Shown here: positions 9,401-17,235 of the stretch, piece after piece
Numbering within the stretch: the first letter of the stretch is position 1
Layout: each line of letters starts with the position of its first letter
Program-made: the position numbers and the translations under genes
Notes under the pieces: model-generated
Told to the model about the DNA's origin: nothing
Seen by the model: the letters and a program-made list of their open reading frames with translations, nothing else
Database searches by the model: none
NCBI GenBank assembly: GCA_964606665.1
Contig: CAZSHS010000016.1
Span: 6,985 to 70,984 of the forward strand
Direction of reading: 5' to 3'
Source of the DNA: Aved-18 sp964606665
GTDB lineage: Bacteria; Cyanobacteriota; Vampirovibrionia; Obscuribacterales; Obscuribacteraceae
DNA length: 64,000 bases

Positions 9401-9894
9401 ACTACATAAAAAGGAATGCCAACTTCGTTTGCAATTGCGCGCGCAAACAGAGTCTTGCCTACCCCAGGGGAGCCAACAAACAAAAGTCCTTTGGGTAAAT
9501 CTGCACCTGACTCAATGTAATGTTGACTATTATGCAGTAAGTCGATTACTTCTTTAATTTCAGTTTTTGCTCGTTCATTTCCAATTAGCTCGTTTAGAGT
9601 CTTTGGAGCTTTGGGACTGATTGGTGGATCTCTGAATGCCCATGCAAAAGTTCTGCGCCATTTAGAGCGTGGAGCGTTGGAATCGGCTCTAGGGGGTAAA
9701 GGAAAGATGATGCTCAACATGATATATATTTGCATCAATATAATAATGGTACCAAATATGGCGGCACCGACAATTGCGACCACTCCGTATTTGAGCAGTG
9801 CGGGAAACGACATAAACGGATTCCAGAACTGCGATGTGAATAGCAGAATGGCAAACCAGAGAATTACGACTGTCCAACGAACCCAAGTTTTCAT
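6482..9894 (-). CDS. FtsH-like membrane protease with three AAA+ modules and an M41 peptidase (interrupted by an assembly gap)
   Basis: About 1,135 residues, read through the N run at 8461-8470. Two transmembrane segments (about 7-22 and 37-64) have only a short loop between them. AAA module 1 has Walker A GSPGVGKT (141-148), pore FFG (174-176), Walker B DE 200-201 and RAGR. Module 2 has GPPGVGKT (406-413), pore W439-T-G, DE 465-466 and, after the gap, RSGR. Module 3 has GSPGTGKT (nt 7882-7859), a W-V-G pore, FIDEID and RPGR. The M41 domain follows with HEAGH (nt 7219-7205) and the third zinc ligand Asp near nt 6985. The tail is proline-rich. Normal FtsH has one AAA module. All three modules keep catalytic residues, so the extra copies look active. 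Substrates are unknown; the neighbours include HEAT, Clp-N and thioredoxin genes. Confidence 0.9.
8461..8470. other. Assembly gap (10 N) inside AAA module 2
   Basis: Ten Ns lie between DEIDNLGGTM and DTGNRRTTALNQ on the minus strand, inside the loop after Walker B. With exactly ten bases the frame breaks. The flanks join in frame only if the true length is 2 modulo 3. The run is therefore a placeholder of arbitrary length, not evidence for a frameshift. Confidence 0.9.
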
Positions 9895-9916
9895 GACGTT
9901 TTAACTGCCTCCAGTT

Positions 9917-10186
9917 CTACTCAAATCTTCCAAATGCCGGGAATTGTATACTGCTATCTTGTGAGCCACTTTCTTTTACTTCAGTAGCCGCAAGTGCCTC
10001 ATGGTCAGAGTCCACAACCTTAACCTCACCAATTGTGATGTTTTTCTTTTGTGCTACTTCAGCAGATTTCTCTCTAGCCTCGGCGTTGCGAATCGACACT
10101 GGAAAGGGGCTAGAAATCGATTTAGAGCCGAATATGGCGCAAGAAAATCCTAGTGCGAGTATGAAAGCAATAATCATTTCTTTCAT
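9917..10186 (-). CDS. Small exported or membrane-anchored protein sharing a leader with the adjacent thioredoxin
   Basis: An 89-residue protein whose N-terminus, MKEMIIAFILALGFSC, closely matches that of the thioredoxin-like gene just upstream (MREMIIAFIIALAIGS). The shared piece is a hydrophobic signal or anchor; the remainder is hydrophilic, charged and low in complexity. No thioredoxin fold follows. It begins three bases after the upstream stop, and 22 bases separate it from the triple-AAA protease start, so the three are probably one operon. The likely origin is duplication of the leader region. The function is unknown. Confidence 0.65.
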   Translation of the reverse strand: MKEMIIAFILALGFSCAIFGSKSISSPFPVSIRNAEAREKSAEVAQKKNITIGEVKVVDSDHEALAATEVKESGSQDSSIQFPAFGRFE

Positions 10187-10189
10187 AGT

Positions 10190-10750
10190 TTAACCCTCAG
10201 GAGATGGCTTCTTTTGCTCGTCTTGAGCATCAGAAGAAGTCAGCACTTTAATTTCTGGTGATGTACTCACGGGAGCAGAAGGTTGCGAGGGTGCCGATTG
10301 AGAGCCAGTTGCAGGAACATCTATTTGATTCAGTTTGAGCCACGCGCGCATTTCATCGAGTCCACGTCCGCCTGTTGTGCGGTCTTTGACCTGACCGTCT
10401 TGAAATATAACAAAAGTCGGATATGCATTTACTTCATATTTTTCGGCCAGAACCTTGTTCTTATCGCAATCTACGCGACCTATTTTTATTTTTTCTTGTC
10501 CGTTAAGAGCCAATGTGCCCATGACAGGCTCCATTTCTTTGCACGGGCCGCACCAGGTTGTGTAAAAATCTACTAAAACTGGCTCTTTTGAGTCGAGAAC
10601 AAGCCCCTGGAACGTGCCAGAGTCTAGCTCGGCGATCAATTCTTGGCCAACTCCTGTTGTTTGATGATTGTCGGCGGCGCCCACATTCATTTCGTTCATT
10701 ACGCTGCCAATAGCCAAAGCAATGATGAACGCTATGATCATTTCTCGCAT
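10190..10750 (-). CDS. Membrane-anchored thioredoxin-like protein
   Basis: A 186-residue protein with an N-terminal hydrophobic segment (about residues 3-17), a thioredoxin domain at about 35-145 and a Pro/Ser-rich tail. The active site WCGPCK is intact, as is the cis-proline loop (AYPTFVIF). The anchor points to a thiol-disulfide role on the outer face of the cytoplasmic membrane, where such proteins reduce or exchange disulfides. It lies directly upstream of the 89-residue gene and the triple-AAA protease, and is the second of three thioredoxins in 2 kb. Whether it reduces or oxidises substrates cannot be told from sequence. Confidence 0.9.
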   Translation of the reverse strand: MREMIIAFIIALAIGSVMNEMNVGAADNHQTTGVGQELIAELDSGTFQGLVLDSKEPVLVDFYTTWCGPCKEMEPVMGTLALNGQEKIKIGRVDCDKNKVLAEKYEVNAYPTFVIFQDGQVKDRTTGGRGLDEMRAWLKLNQIDVPATGSQSAPSQPSAPVSTSPEIKVLTSSDAQDEQKKPSPEG

Positions 10751-10829
10751 TTTGTTTCTCGATAAGCTCCAGAGAGTTATAGCAATACCTTATATATTGC
10801 CATATTCCCGTTTTGCTCGCTGCTTAGCG

Positions 10830-11285
10830 TTAGAGATGTTTGTTGATTTTTTCAGTCAGATACGACTTCTCGACCGCACCTACAACTTCTTCGACAACTT
10901 TGCCTGATTTATAAAGTTTGAGGGTCGGAATGCCTGTAATGTTGCTAGCAGCAGCAGTCTTGGGATTTTCGTCTGTATTTAATTTCATCACTTTCACTTT
11001 GCCTGACAGGTCATTGGAAATTTCGTCCACTATTGGACCCATCATTTTGCATGGTCCGCACCAGGGCGCCCAGAAATCCACAAGAACTGGAGTATCTGAC
11101 TTCAAAACTTCTTGCTCAAAGGTGGCATCTGTAACTTTAACAACATGAGAATTTTTAGACTCGTGCTCAGTCGATTCGCTCGATTCAGTTGAGTCACTTG
11201 ATTTAGTCGAGCCGCATGAAATTAAGGCAAAGCAAATAATAGGAATGAGGAACGTGCCAGCCGTCCTGCGAATTTTAAGTTTCAT
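10830..11285 (-). CDS. Thioredoxin-like lipoprotein
   Basis: A 151-residue protein with a lipoprotein signal ending at ALISC (lipobox cysteine), a Ser/Thr/Glu-rich linker, and a thioredoxin domain with WCGPCK and the GIPTLKLY cis-proline loop. It should be lipid-anchored outside the cytoplasm. Start ATG 11285 is preferred because GAGGAACAA lies just upstream; a longer frame adds ten residues that spoil the signal. The domain is very similar to the cytosolic thioredoxin at 11932 (VTDATFE.EVLK, PVLVDFWAPWCGPCK), which suggests a recent duplication followed by addition of a lipoprotein signal. Confidence 0.9.
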   Translation of the reverse strand: MKLKIRRTAGTFLIPIICFALISCGSTKSSDSTESSESTEHESKNSHVVKVTDATFEQEVLKSDTPVLVDFWAPWCGPCKMMGPIVDEISNDLSGKVKVMKLNTDENPKTAAASNITGIPTLKLYKSGKVVEEVVGAVEKSYLTEKINKHL

Positions 11286-11310
11286 TTGTTCCTCACAAGT
11301 TTGTATACCT

Positions 11311-11336
11311 AGCAAAAGGTAGGCTTGCGCCTACCC
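11311..11336 (-). terminator. Intrinsic terminator after the fasciclin gene
   Basis: On the minus strand the arms GGTAGGC and GCCTACC (7 bp, loop GCAA) are followed at once by TTTTGCT. The hairpin lies between the fasciclin gene stop (11367) and the thioredoxin lipoprotein start (11285), so the lipoprotein thioredoxin probably has its own promoter. Confidence 0.75.
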
Positions 11337-11366
11337 TTCGAAATGCAAATTGCGATTACTCGCTGC

Positions 11367-11912
11367 TTATTTACCGCGCTCGGGAACCACGATGAAGTCA
11401 ATCACGTGGATTGTGCCGTTGGCGGCTTTGATGTCGGTCTGGGTCAACAGAGCGCCATCAACTTGAACTGCATCAGCACCGTTTTTGGAGTCAACCATCA
11501 ACGATTCGCCTTGGACTGTAGCGACTGAACGCTTGTCAGCCAGGTCGGCTACGTGTACATTGCCTTTGACCATTGAATATTTCATGATGTCTTTGAGGCG
11601 TTTGTTGTCTTTGGTCAGCTCATCTTTGCGTTCCTTAGGCACTTTTGAGTAACCTTGCTCGCTTGTGGCGAACACGGTGTAGGTACCCTTGCCATTCAGG
11701 TAGTGCGAAGCGCCGCTCTTGGACATCCAGGCAGCGTATGTTTTCAAATCGGGATTGGAACGAAGAGTTTCCATCAGGTTCTTCTGATGATGTTTGTGGT
11801 GCTTCTTGCTTTTTTTAGCGTCAGCAGGCTGGTTAGAAGAAAGCGCGAAGCCTCCAACGACCAGAAGTGACAGGGTTAGTAAGCTAGCGGTTGTACGCTT
11901 AACGTAGTGCAT
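11367..11912 (-). CDS. Exported fasciclin (FAS1) domain protein
   Basis: A 181-residue protein with a signal peptide (cleaved near ADA, about residue 32), a His/Lys-rich linker (KKSKKHHKHHQK) and one FAS1 domain. The H1 region (GTYTVFATSEQGY) and H2 region (GTIHVIDFIVVP) of the domain are recognisable. FAS1 proteins are extracellular or periplasmic adhesion-type domains; small bacterial ones are common in cyanobacteria and relatives. The His/Lys linker could bind metal or polyanions, which is speculative. It lies 19 bases after the trxA gene on the same strand and is followed by a terminator at 11311-11336. Confidence 0.9.
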   Translation of the reverse strand: MHYVKRTTASLLTLSLLVVGGFALSSNQPADAKKSKKHHKHHQKNLMETLRSNPDLKTYAAWMSKSGASHYLNGKGTYTVFATSEQGYSKVPKERKDELTKDNKRLKDIMKYSMVKGNVHVADLADKRSVATVQGESLMVDSKNGADAVQVDGALLTQTDIKAANGTIHVIDFIVVPERGK

Positions 11913-11931
11913 CGTGATCTCCTACTCCTAT

Positions 11932-12255
11932 TTAGAGGTGCTTGCTGATTTTTTCGGCTAATTTAGGTTTGGCGACAGCTCCAACTACTTGTTCGACCAC
12001 TTGTCCAGATTTGAACAAGTAGAGGCTAGGAATACCGGTAATGTGGTATGCCTTGGCGGTGTTGGGGTTTTCGTCGGTGTTAATTTTGACTACCTTCAAT
12101 TTGCCGGTGAAGTCTTTGGAAAGGTCTTCGATGATAGGAGCCACTTGTTTGCAGGGTCCGCACCACGGAGCCCAAAAGTCAACAAGTACGGGCACATCGG
12201 CCTTAAGAACTTCGTTCTCGAAGGTTGCATCAGTTACATTTGCCACGGCTGACAT
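11932..12255 (-). CDS. trxA: Thioredoxin
   Basis: A 107-residue cytosolic thioredoxin of standard length with WCGPCK and cis-proline loop GIPSLYLF. It reduces protein disulfides with electrons from thioredoxin reductase, which is not in this window. A GGAGGTCC ribosome-binding site precedes the ATG. It is the first gene of the minus-strand array and is divergent from the histidine kinase at 12407, with 151 bases between them that should hold both promoters. Confidence 0.95.
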   Translation of the reverse strand: MSAVANVTDATFENEVLKADVPVLVDFWAPWCGPCKQVAPIIEDLSKDFTGKLKVVKINTDENPNTAKAYHITGIPSLYLFKSGQVVEQVVGAVAKPKLAEKISKHL

Positions 12256-12406
12256 TTTGAACGGACCTCCTTGATAATCTCTTCGTCCTAGATTCCTTAT
12301 AAGCAGGGATCTATAGACGCTCTAGAGAAAGTTTCCCATAATAGGCACAATTTGTCTTAGAGTTTATCTAACCATAAGTATTGGGAGCGTAAAAATTCGG
12401 TGAGAA

Positions 12407-13894
12407 ATGCTGGGTCTTGATAAGGCATACAGATGGTTTTTGAGCAGCCTGGCTAACCAGCTTCTCTTTACCTATCTGCTTATCATCATTATTTCTCTCA
12501 TGGCGGTAACGTTATGGGCGCTTCTAACAATTCGTGCCGAATCAATAAATGATTTGAGCAACTCTCTCAAAATTGAAGCGGTCAACCTTGCTCTTGAGAT
12601 CGATAATGACCTCGAGCTCGACTCGGAAGATTCGCGCGCTCGTATCCAAAAGGCTGCGGAGCGTCGCGCCACCAATCAAGGCGTCGAGATTATTGTGGTC
12701 GATTCAAGCGGTCATGTACTTGCTGATTCTTCCCCCGAAGACAAAGAACCGGGCGAGGAAGATCAGAAAAGGGCGCAAGAAAATATTTCTAAAGATACCG
12801 AGGTCAACGAAGCACTAGCCGGGATTATCTCGGTATATAAGCGCAATTCGCCTGCTACAAATACCAAGACTTTGTTTGTCGCTTATCCTGTGCGCTCGCG
12901 CGGGGTCACTGCTGGAGTCATTCGAATTGGCGTACCGATAACGGAAGTCGAGCAGCGTTTACGCAAGAACTTGATTGTGTTTTTGGAAATTATCTTTGCC
13001 ACTGGCGTTTTGACTGTACTTATTAGTTTGTGGTTTGCCGATAGATTCATGAGACCAGTAAAAGAAATGAGCAAACTGGCAAAAGAGATCTCGCTTTCTA
13101 CCGAGTTTACAAATTATCTACCAGTTGACAGGCGAGACGAAATTGGCGAATTGAGCCTATCTTTCAACCAAATGGTGGCGCGTTTGAAAGAGCAAGAGCG
13201 CATCAGGCAAGAGTTTATTGCTAATGCCAGTCACGAATTGAAGACTCCGGTAATGGCTATCGGCTCGGTGGTCGAAGCGCTCCAGGCTGGTGCTGCCGAA
13301 GATCCGGTGTTGCGCAAAAAGTTTTTGGAGTCGCTTGAAAAATTGTCCGAGCGTCAGCGCAAACTCATTGCCGAATTGCTTGATGTGTCGAAACTGGATA
13401 GTTCTACCCATGCTGGATGGTCAGATACTATTGATATAGCAAGCGTGATTTCTGAATCTTTCGAGCAGGTCAAAGCTCAGGCAGATAAGAAAGACGTCCA
13501 GTTGACTCCTCCAAACGATGGGCAAAACTACCGGGTGTTGGGCAATTCGAGCCAATTGCAGCGAGCGATAGTAAATCTTTTAACAAACGCAATTAACTAC
13601 ACGCAGTCCGGCGGGGCTGTTTCAGTAGAAATTGTTTTGAGCGACTATAGTCTGGTGCAAATTCACGTTAAAGACTCGGGCATGGGCATTGCTCCCGAAG
13701 ATTTGCCGCACGTATTTGAGCGCTTTTATCGAGCCGATAAGTCTAGAACCCGCGAGCTAGGCGGCGCAGGCTTGGGTCTTGCTATTGCGCGCGAAATTGT
13801 GGCACGCCATCACGGACTTATAGATGTAGAGTCTGTTGTTGGCAAAGGGACTACATTTACAATTACGCTGCCACTGGTCGAGGAGCGCGCATAG
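12407..13894 (+). CDS. Membrane sensor histidine kinase (HAMP-HisKA-HATPase)
   Basis: A 495-residue orphan kinase. There are two transmembrane segments (about 17-38 and 189-212) around an extracytoplasmic sensor region of about 150 residues rich in Asp and Glu. HAMP follows, then a HisKA domain with the phospho-site SHELKTP, then HATPase_c with N-box NAINYT, G1 DSGMGI and G2 GGAGLGLAI. It should autophosphorylate on His and pass phosphate to a response regulator, but none is next to it. The architecture is like PhoR/WalK. The small gene at 13899 follows after four bases. Confidence 0.93.
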   Translation: MLGLDKAYRWFLSSLANQLLFTYLLIIIISLMAVTLWALLTIRAESINDLSNSLKIEAVNLALEIDNDLELDSEDSRARIQKAAERRATNQGVEIIVVDSSGHVLADSSPEDKEPGEEDQKRAQENISKDTEVNEALAGIISVYKRNSPATNTKTLFVAYPVRSRGVTAGVIRIGVPITEVEQRLRKNLIVFLEIIFATGVLTVLISLWFADRFMRPVKEMSKLAKEISLSTEFTNYLPVDRRDEIGELSLSFNQMVARLKEQERIRQEFIANASHELKTPVMAIGSVVEALQAGAAEDPVLRKKFLESLEKLSERQRKLIAELLDVSKLDSSTHAGWSDTIDIASVISESFEQVKAQADKKDVQLTPPNDGQNYRVLGNSSQLQRAIVNLLTNAINYTQSGGAVSVEIVLSDYSLVQIHVKDSGMGIAPEDLPHVFERFYRADKSRTRELGGAGLGLAIAREIVARHHGLIDVESVVGKGTTFTITLPLVEERA

Positions 13895-13898
13895 CAGT

Positions 13899-14174
13899 AT
13901 GTTCAGAAAAATCTGGCGCCCGATAGCGCGAAAGTTACTAAAAATGATGGGCGTCGATCTCGATCCTGCCAAGACTGTTACTCAACCATTGCCCGAAGAC
14001 CTTTGCTGCAACGGCATTGTGCACATTACTTTTCGCGGTTTAGCAGACAATAGGCGCTATATGTCGCGCAATCGTGCCTGGAGGGATGTTCGTTATTTTC
14101 AAAAGAATCACTTATATGTGTTTTGTGTTGATTGTCGTCGGTTGTTGTATAGTGCGCACGAACACGTAGATTAG
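13899..14174 (+). CDS. Small cysteine-containing protein of unknown function
   Basis: A 91-residue protein beginning at ATG 13899, four bases after the kinase stop and so probably co-transcribed. It is basic, with CC near residue 33 and CVDC near residue 79, which could form a four-cysteine metal site. There is no signal peptide or membrane segment. I do not recognise a family. A longer in-frame start at 13836 would overlap the kinase by about 60 bases and is less likely. Confidence 0.55.
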   Translation: MFRKIWRPIARKLLKMMGVDLDPAKTVTQPLPEDLCCNGIVHITFRGLADNRRYMSRNRAWRDVRYFQKNHLYVFCVDCRRLLYSAHEHVD

Positions 14175-14194
14175 CCGGATTTACTAGGACCTAA

Positions 14195-14659
14195 TTGAGA
14201 CTGATGTGGACTTATATTCTTTTAGCTTTGATTGGCGGCATGGCCATCGCCACGCAAGCACCGATTAATGCGAGACTTCGCGAAATTGTGGTCTCGCCTG
14301 TGATGAGTGCACTCATCTCTTTTGCGATTGGAACCATTGCATTATTCGCCATGCACTTAACTGGATTTGCCGGACCCGCATCATTTGATCGCATGTTAAA
14401 AATGCCGTGGTGGTATTGGGTCGGCGGAGTGCTTGGTGCCTTTTACGTTTTTGCAGCCCTTACTTCTGTTTCTAAGTTGGGCGCCGCCACTGTGGTGTCG
14501 CTTGTGATAGTAGGTCAACTAGTGGCTGCGCTTGCCATTGATTCTTTTGGATTATTTGGTATGCCTGTGATTCCAATTAGCATGCAACGCGTTTTAGGTA
14601 TTGTTTTGCTTGCGGCCGGAGCATATTTAATGAAACAACGCGTTTTACCAATTGAATGA
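14195..14659 (+). CDS. DMT-superfamily transporter, YdcZ (DUF606) type
   Basis: A 154-residue (or 151) membrane protein with five hydrophobic segments, matching the half-size YdcZ/DUF606 family of the drug/metabolite transporter superfamily. Typical stretches are 'ALIGGMAIATQAPINARL' at the N-terminus and 'WYWVGGVLGAFYVFA' in the middle. Half-size DMT proteins act as dimers; the substrate is unknown. The start is either TTG 14195 (AGGAC about five bases upstream) or ATG 14204. Confidence 0.85.
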   Translation: MRLMWTYILLALIGGMAIATQAPINARLREIVVSPVMSALISFAIGTIALFAMHLTGFAGPASFDRMLKMPWWYWVGGVLGAFYVFAALTSVSKLGAATVVSLVIVGQLVAALAIDSFGLFGMPVIPISMQRVLGIVLLAAGAYLMKQRVLPIE

Positions 14660-14835
14660 TCTGATGGCTGCAAGCCTTGCTTGGTATATATTTCGAGCGA
14701 AGTTTGACTGAGTAAATTGGTCAAATTGGTCAAACAAAAAAAGCTTTACTTTCTCATTGAACTTTGCCATTATGTTATTGACAACTGGCGTCTGGAAGCG
14801 CTGGATCAAAAGACAAACCTGAGGCGTTGATCGAT
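14660..14835. other. Noncoding stretch between the DMT gene and topB
   Basis: The 326 bases between the two large genes contain a short tandem repeat AATTGGTCAAATTGGTCAAA (near 14714-14733), a stop-rich AT segment and then a possible 43-residue ORF (listed separately). I see no tRNA-like fold here and no convincing terminator. Confidence 0.4.
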
Positions 14836-14967
14836 ATGAACACTAAAAGCCCCCTACCACCCACGCTCTACATGTTCTATCGGTCAACTCCTATGGGGGG
14901 GGGTCCTGCCAAAAATATCTTGTGTATTCTGGCAATTATTTGTTGCACCATATTTGGTGCTTATTAA
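14836..14967 (+). CDS. Possible 43-residue membrane peptide with a nine-G tract
   Basis: ATG to TAA gives a Pro-rich N-terminus, a Gly-Gly-Gly turn coded by a run of nine G (including the G of an ATG), and a hydrophobic C-terminus KNILCILAIICCTIFGAY that could cross the membrane. A weak GAGGCG lies 9 to 15 bases upstream. The last codons overlap a perfect GCACCA/TGGTGC hairpin (14945-14960). It might be a small membrane peptide, but a chance ORF cannot be excluded. Confidence 0.3.
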   Translation: MNTKSPLPPTLYMFYRSTPMGGGPAKNILCILAIICCTIFGAY

Positions 14968-14985
14968 AAGCATTACCCTGACCGC

Positions 14986-17205
14986 TCATACTCCACCCGA
15001 ATTCAGCTCCTCATCCACCCTCCCGGTTGAGGAGTTTTTATCGAAATTCAGTCTCACGCGAAACTCTTCGTTAAAAACGAGCCTGGCATCATAAGTTCCA
15101 GAACCATCTTTTTTCTTGAAACCTTTGATTATGTCGGTCTTGTGATTGCACGCAAGTTCTTTAATTTCAGCTTCAGTTAGCGTTTTGCCATATTGCTCAC
15201 CCCAGATCATCAACTTGCAACCTTCGCGCCATCGGCTGCAACCGGCTCCTTTCGGTGTTTTTCGAATCACGCCTTTCTGGCAAGAAGGGCATGGACCATA
15301 AACTTTTTCTCCTGGGCCGGCAAGGGACGAACCTTGCTTTGCCACCTCTGGCAACAAGCTACGCAAGAACTCTTCAATTGCGGTTTCGAATTTTGATAGC
15401 GTAACTTTGCCATCGAGTATATCGGCTAACTGCTGCTCCCAAGATGCCGTAAGCCCGATGTCTTTCAGTTTGGGATGAATAATAGAAATGAGCGCCTTTC
15501 CTTTATCTGTTGGTAAAAGAGTTTTTTTGTTACGCACGACATAACCAGTTTTCAATAATCTTTCAATAATTTGTGCACGCGTAGCAGCAGTACCTAAGCC
15601 GCTCTGCTTCATGTATGCAGCCAGGTCTTCGTCGTCAAGTTCTTTACCGGCGTATTTCATGGCAGTGAGTAAACTGGCATCATCATAGGGTTTGGGTGCA
15701 GAAGTCTTACCCTCTTTCAATTCAGCTTTCTGTTTGGTTAGTTTCTGTCCAGTTGTGATTTGCGGCAATTGTTGAGCTTCTTCGGCTTCCTTTTCTTTTT
15801 GCTCTTTTTTTCCTTTGCTCTTTGCCTTTTCGTTTACTTTCTCTTTTTCTTTTGGTTCTAAAATTGTCCAACCAGGATCTTTGATTACTACACCTTTGGC
15901 GCGAAAAGTATGACGGCCTAATTTTATGTGCGCTTCGGTTTCATCACGCACTTCGGGAGGTAGAAAAATACTCAAGAAGCGCGTGGCCACAAGAGAATAG
16001 ACATTGCGTTGTTTTTCTGGAAGTCCAGAGGTTGGAAGTTTGTGGGTCGGGATGATAGCGTGGTGATCGGTTAATTTGGTGTCGTCTACATAGCTCTTAG
16101 AAAGCTTAGATTCCAAAAGATCGACAGTAATTTTGCCAGCTATCAAACCTTCATTGGTAAATGCATTTGTGAGCTTAACGCTCTTCGAATACGCTTTGAG
16201 CAATGTGGTCAAAATAGCTGGAAGCTCGCCCAGCATGTCTTTAGATAGATGTCGCGATTCTGTTCTTGGATACGAAATTAGTTTGTGTTCTTCGTACAAA
16301 TTTTGCGCTATGTCCAGCGTTTCCTGAGCCGTATAGCCAAAGCGCTTGTTGCAATCTTTTTGCAAAGTAAGCAAATCGTACAGACCAGGCGCTTTTGTTT
16401 TCTTTTCTTTGGTTTCGATTTTTTCTACAGTACCTGTAGTTTCATTCGAGACTTCTTTCAATATTTGTTCGGCTGACACTTTGTCGTGGATGCGAGTCTG
16501 CGGATCCGCACCAGGAGTGATATAACGTGAAACGAAACCGGGCTCGAAAGTAGCCAGAACTTCAAAAAAATTGGCTGACTTAAAACTGTCAATTGCATTT
16601 TGTCTTTCGACAATCAACGCTAGAGTAGGAGTTTGAACTCGTCCAACTGTGCAAAGTTGTCTGTTGAGCGACGTATAAGCCCTAGTGAAATTCAGCCCCA
16701 CAATCCAATCGGCGCGCGATCTTCCAGCGGCCGCACTAGCCAGATTATCAAAAGTGGTAGAGGGTTTTAGGTTGTTGAAACCATCTTTGATAGCCTCGGC
16801 AGTGAGTGAGCTTATCCAAAGTCTTTCAACATTTTTATTGCAACCAGTCATTTGATAGATCAAACGAAAGATATGCTCGCCTTCGCGTCCAGCATCTGTT
16901 GCACAAACAATTTTGCTCGTAGCAGGATTTAAGAATAATTTTTTGATTGTATTGAACTGAGCATCAGCTTTTTCAGTAAGTCTGTACTTCCACTTATCTG
17001 GTATCATCGGCAGTTGCTCGATTCGCCACGGGCTGCCCCAGGCAGAATTCATCGTCTCTGGCTCGGCTATTTGAACAAGGTGACCAAAGGCATATGTGAC
17101 CGCCCAGTCGTTGCCTTCAAAGTAACCCTCTCTTTTTTGTGTGGCTCCCAGGACCGAAGCGATATCTCTTGCCACGCTGGGTTTTTCAGCCAGAACTACT
17201 TTCAA
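14986..17205 (-). CDS. topB: DNA topoisomerase III (type IA)
   Basis: A 739-residue type IA topoisomerase that cuts one DNA strand through a 5'-phosphotyrosine and passes the other strand. The TOPRIM domain has E7 (AEKPS) and D104...E108-G-E110 (DAGREGE); the catalytic tyrosine is Y312 in SYPRTESR. An unusual Lys/Glu-rich low-complexity insert (about residues 455-485) interrupts the body. A C-terminal zinc-ribbon-like segment has CPSC and later GCSRWREGC, followed by a TopB-type tail. The start is TTG 17205 behind GGAGAAG. The insert, absent from typical TopB as far as I know, could be a flexible charged linker. Confidence 0.95.
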   Translation of the reverse strand: MKVVLAEKPSVARDIASVLGATQKREGYFEGNDWAVTYAFGHLVQIAEPETMNSAWGSPWRIEQLPMIPDKWKYRLTEKADAQFNTIKKLFLNPATSKIVCATDAGREGEHIFRLIYQMTGCNKNVERLWISSLTAEAIKDGFNNLKPSTTFDNLASAAAGRSRADWIVGLNFTRAYTSLNRQLCTVGRVQTPTLALIVERQNAIDSFKSANFFEVLATFEPGFVSRYITPGADPQTRIHDKVSAEQILKEVSNETTGTVEKIETKEKKTKAPGLYDLLTLQKDCNKRFGYTAQETLDIAQNLYEEHKLISYPRTESRHLSKDMLGELPAILTTLLKAYSKSVKLTNAFTNEGLIAGKITVDLLESKLSKSYVDDTKLTDHHAIIPTHKLPTSGLPEKQRNVYSLVATRFLSIFLPPEVRDETEAHIKLGRHTFRAKGVVIKDPGWTILEPKEKEKVNEKAKSKGKKEQKEKEAEEAQQLPQITTGQKLTKQKAELKEGKTSAPKPYDDASLLTAMKYAGKELDDEDLAAYMKQSGLGTAATRAQIIERLLKTGYVVRNKKTLLPTDKGKALISIIHPKLKDIGLTASWEQQLADILDGKVTLSKFETAIEEFLRSLLPEVAKQGSSLAGPGEKVYGPCPSCQKGVIRKTPKGAGCSRWREGCKLMIWGEQYGKTLTEAEIKELACNHKTDIIKGFKKKDGSGTYDARLVFNEEFRVRLNFDKNSSTGRVDEELNSGGV

Positions 17206-17235
17206 GAAAACTTCTCCTAAAGAATCGAAGTTATT

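Noticed and set aside
10778..10797. GCAATA/TATTGC hairpin as terminator of the thioredoxin lipoprotein gene
   Set aside because: The stem is AT-rich and short, and no T-run follows on the minus strand.
14945..14960. GCACCA/TGGTGC hairpin as topB terminator
   Set aside because: No T-run follows on the minus strand.
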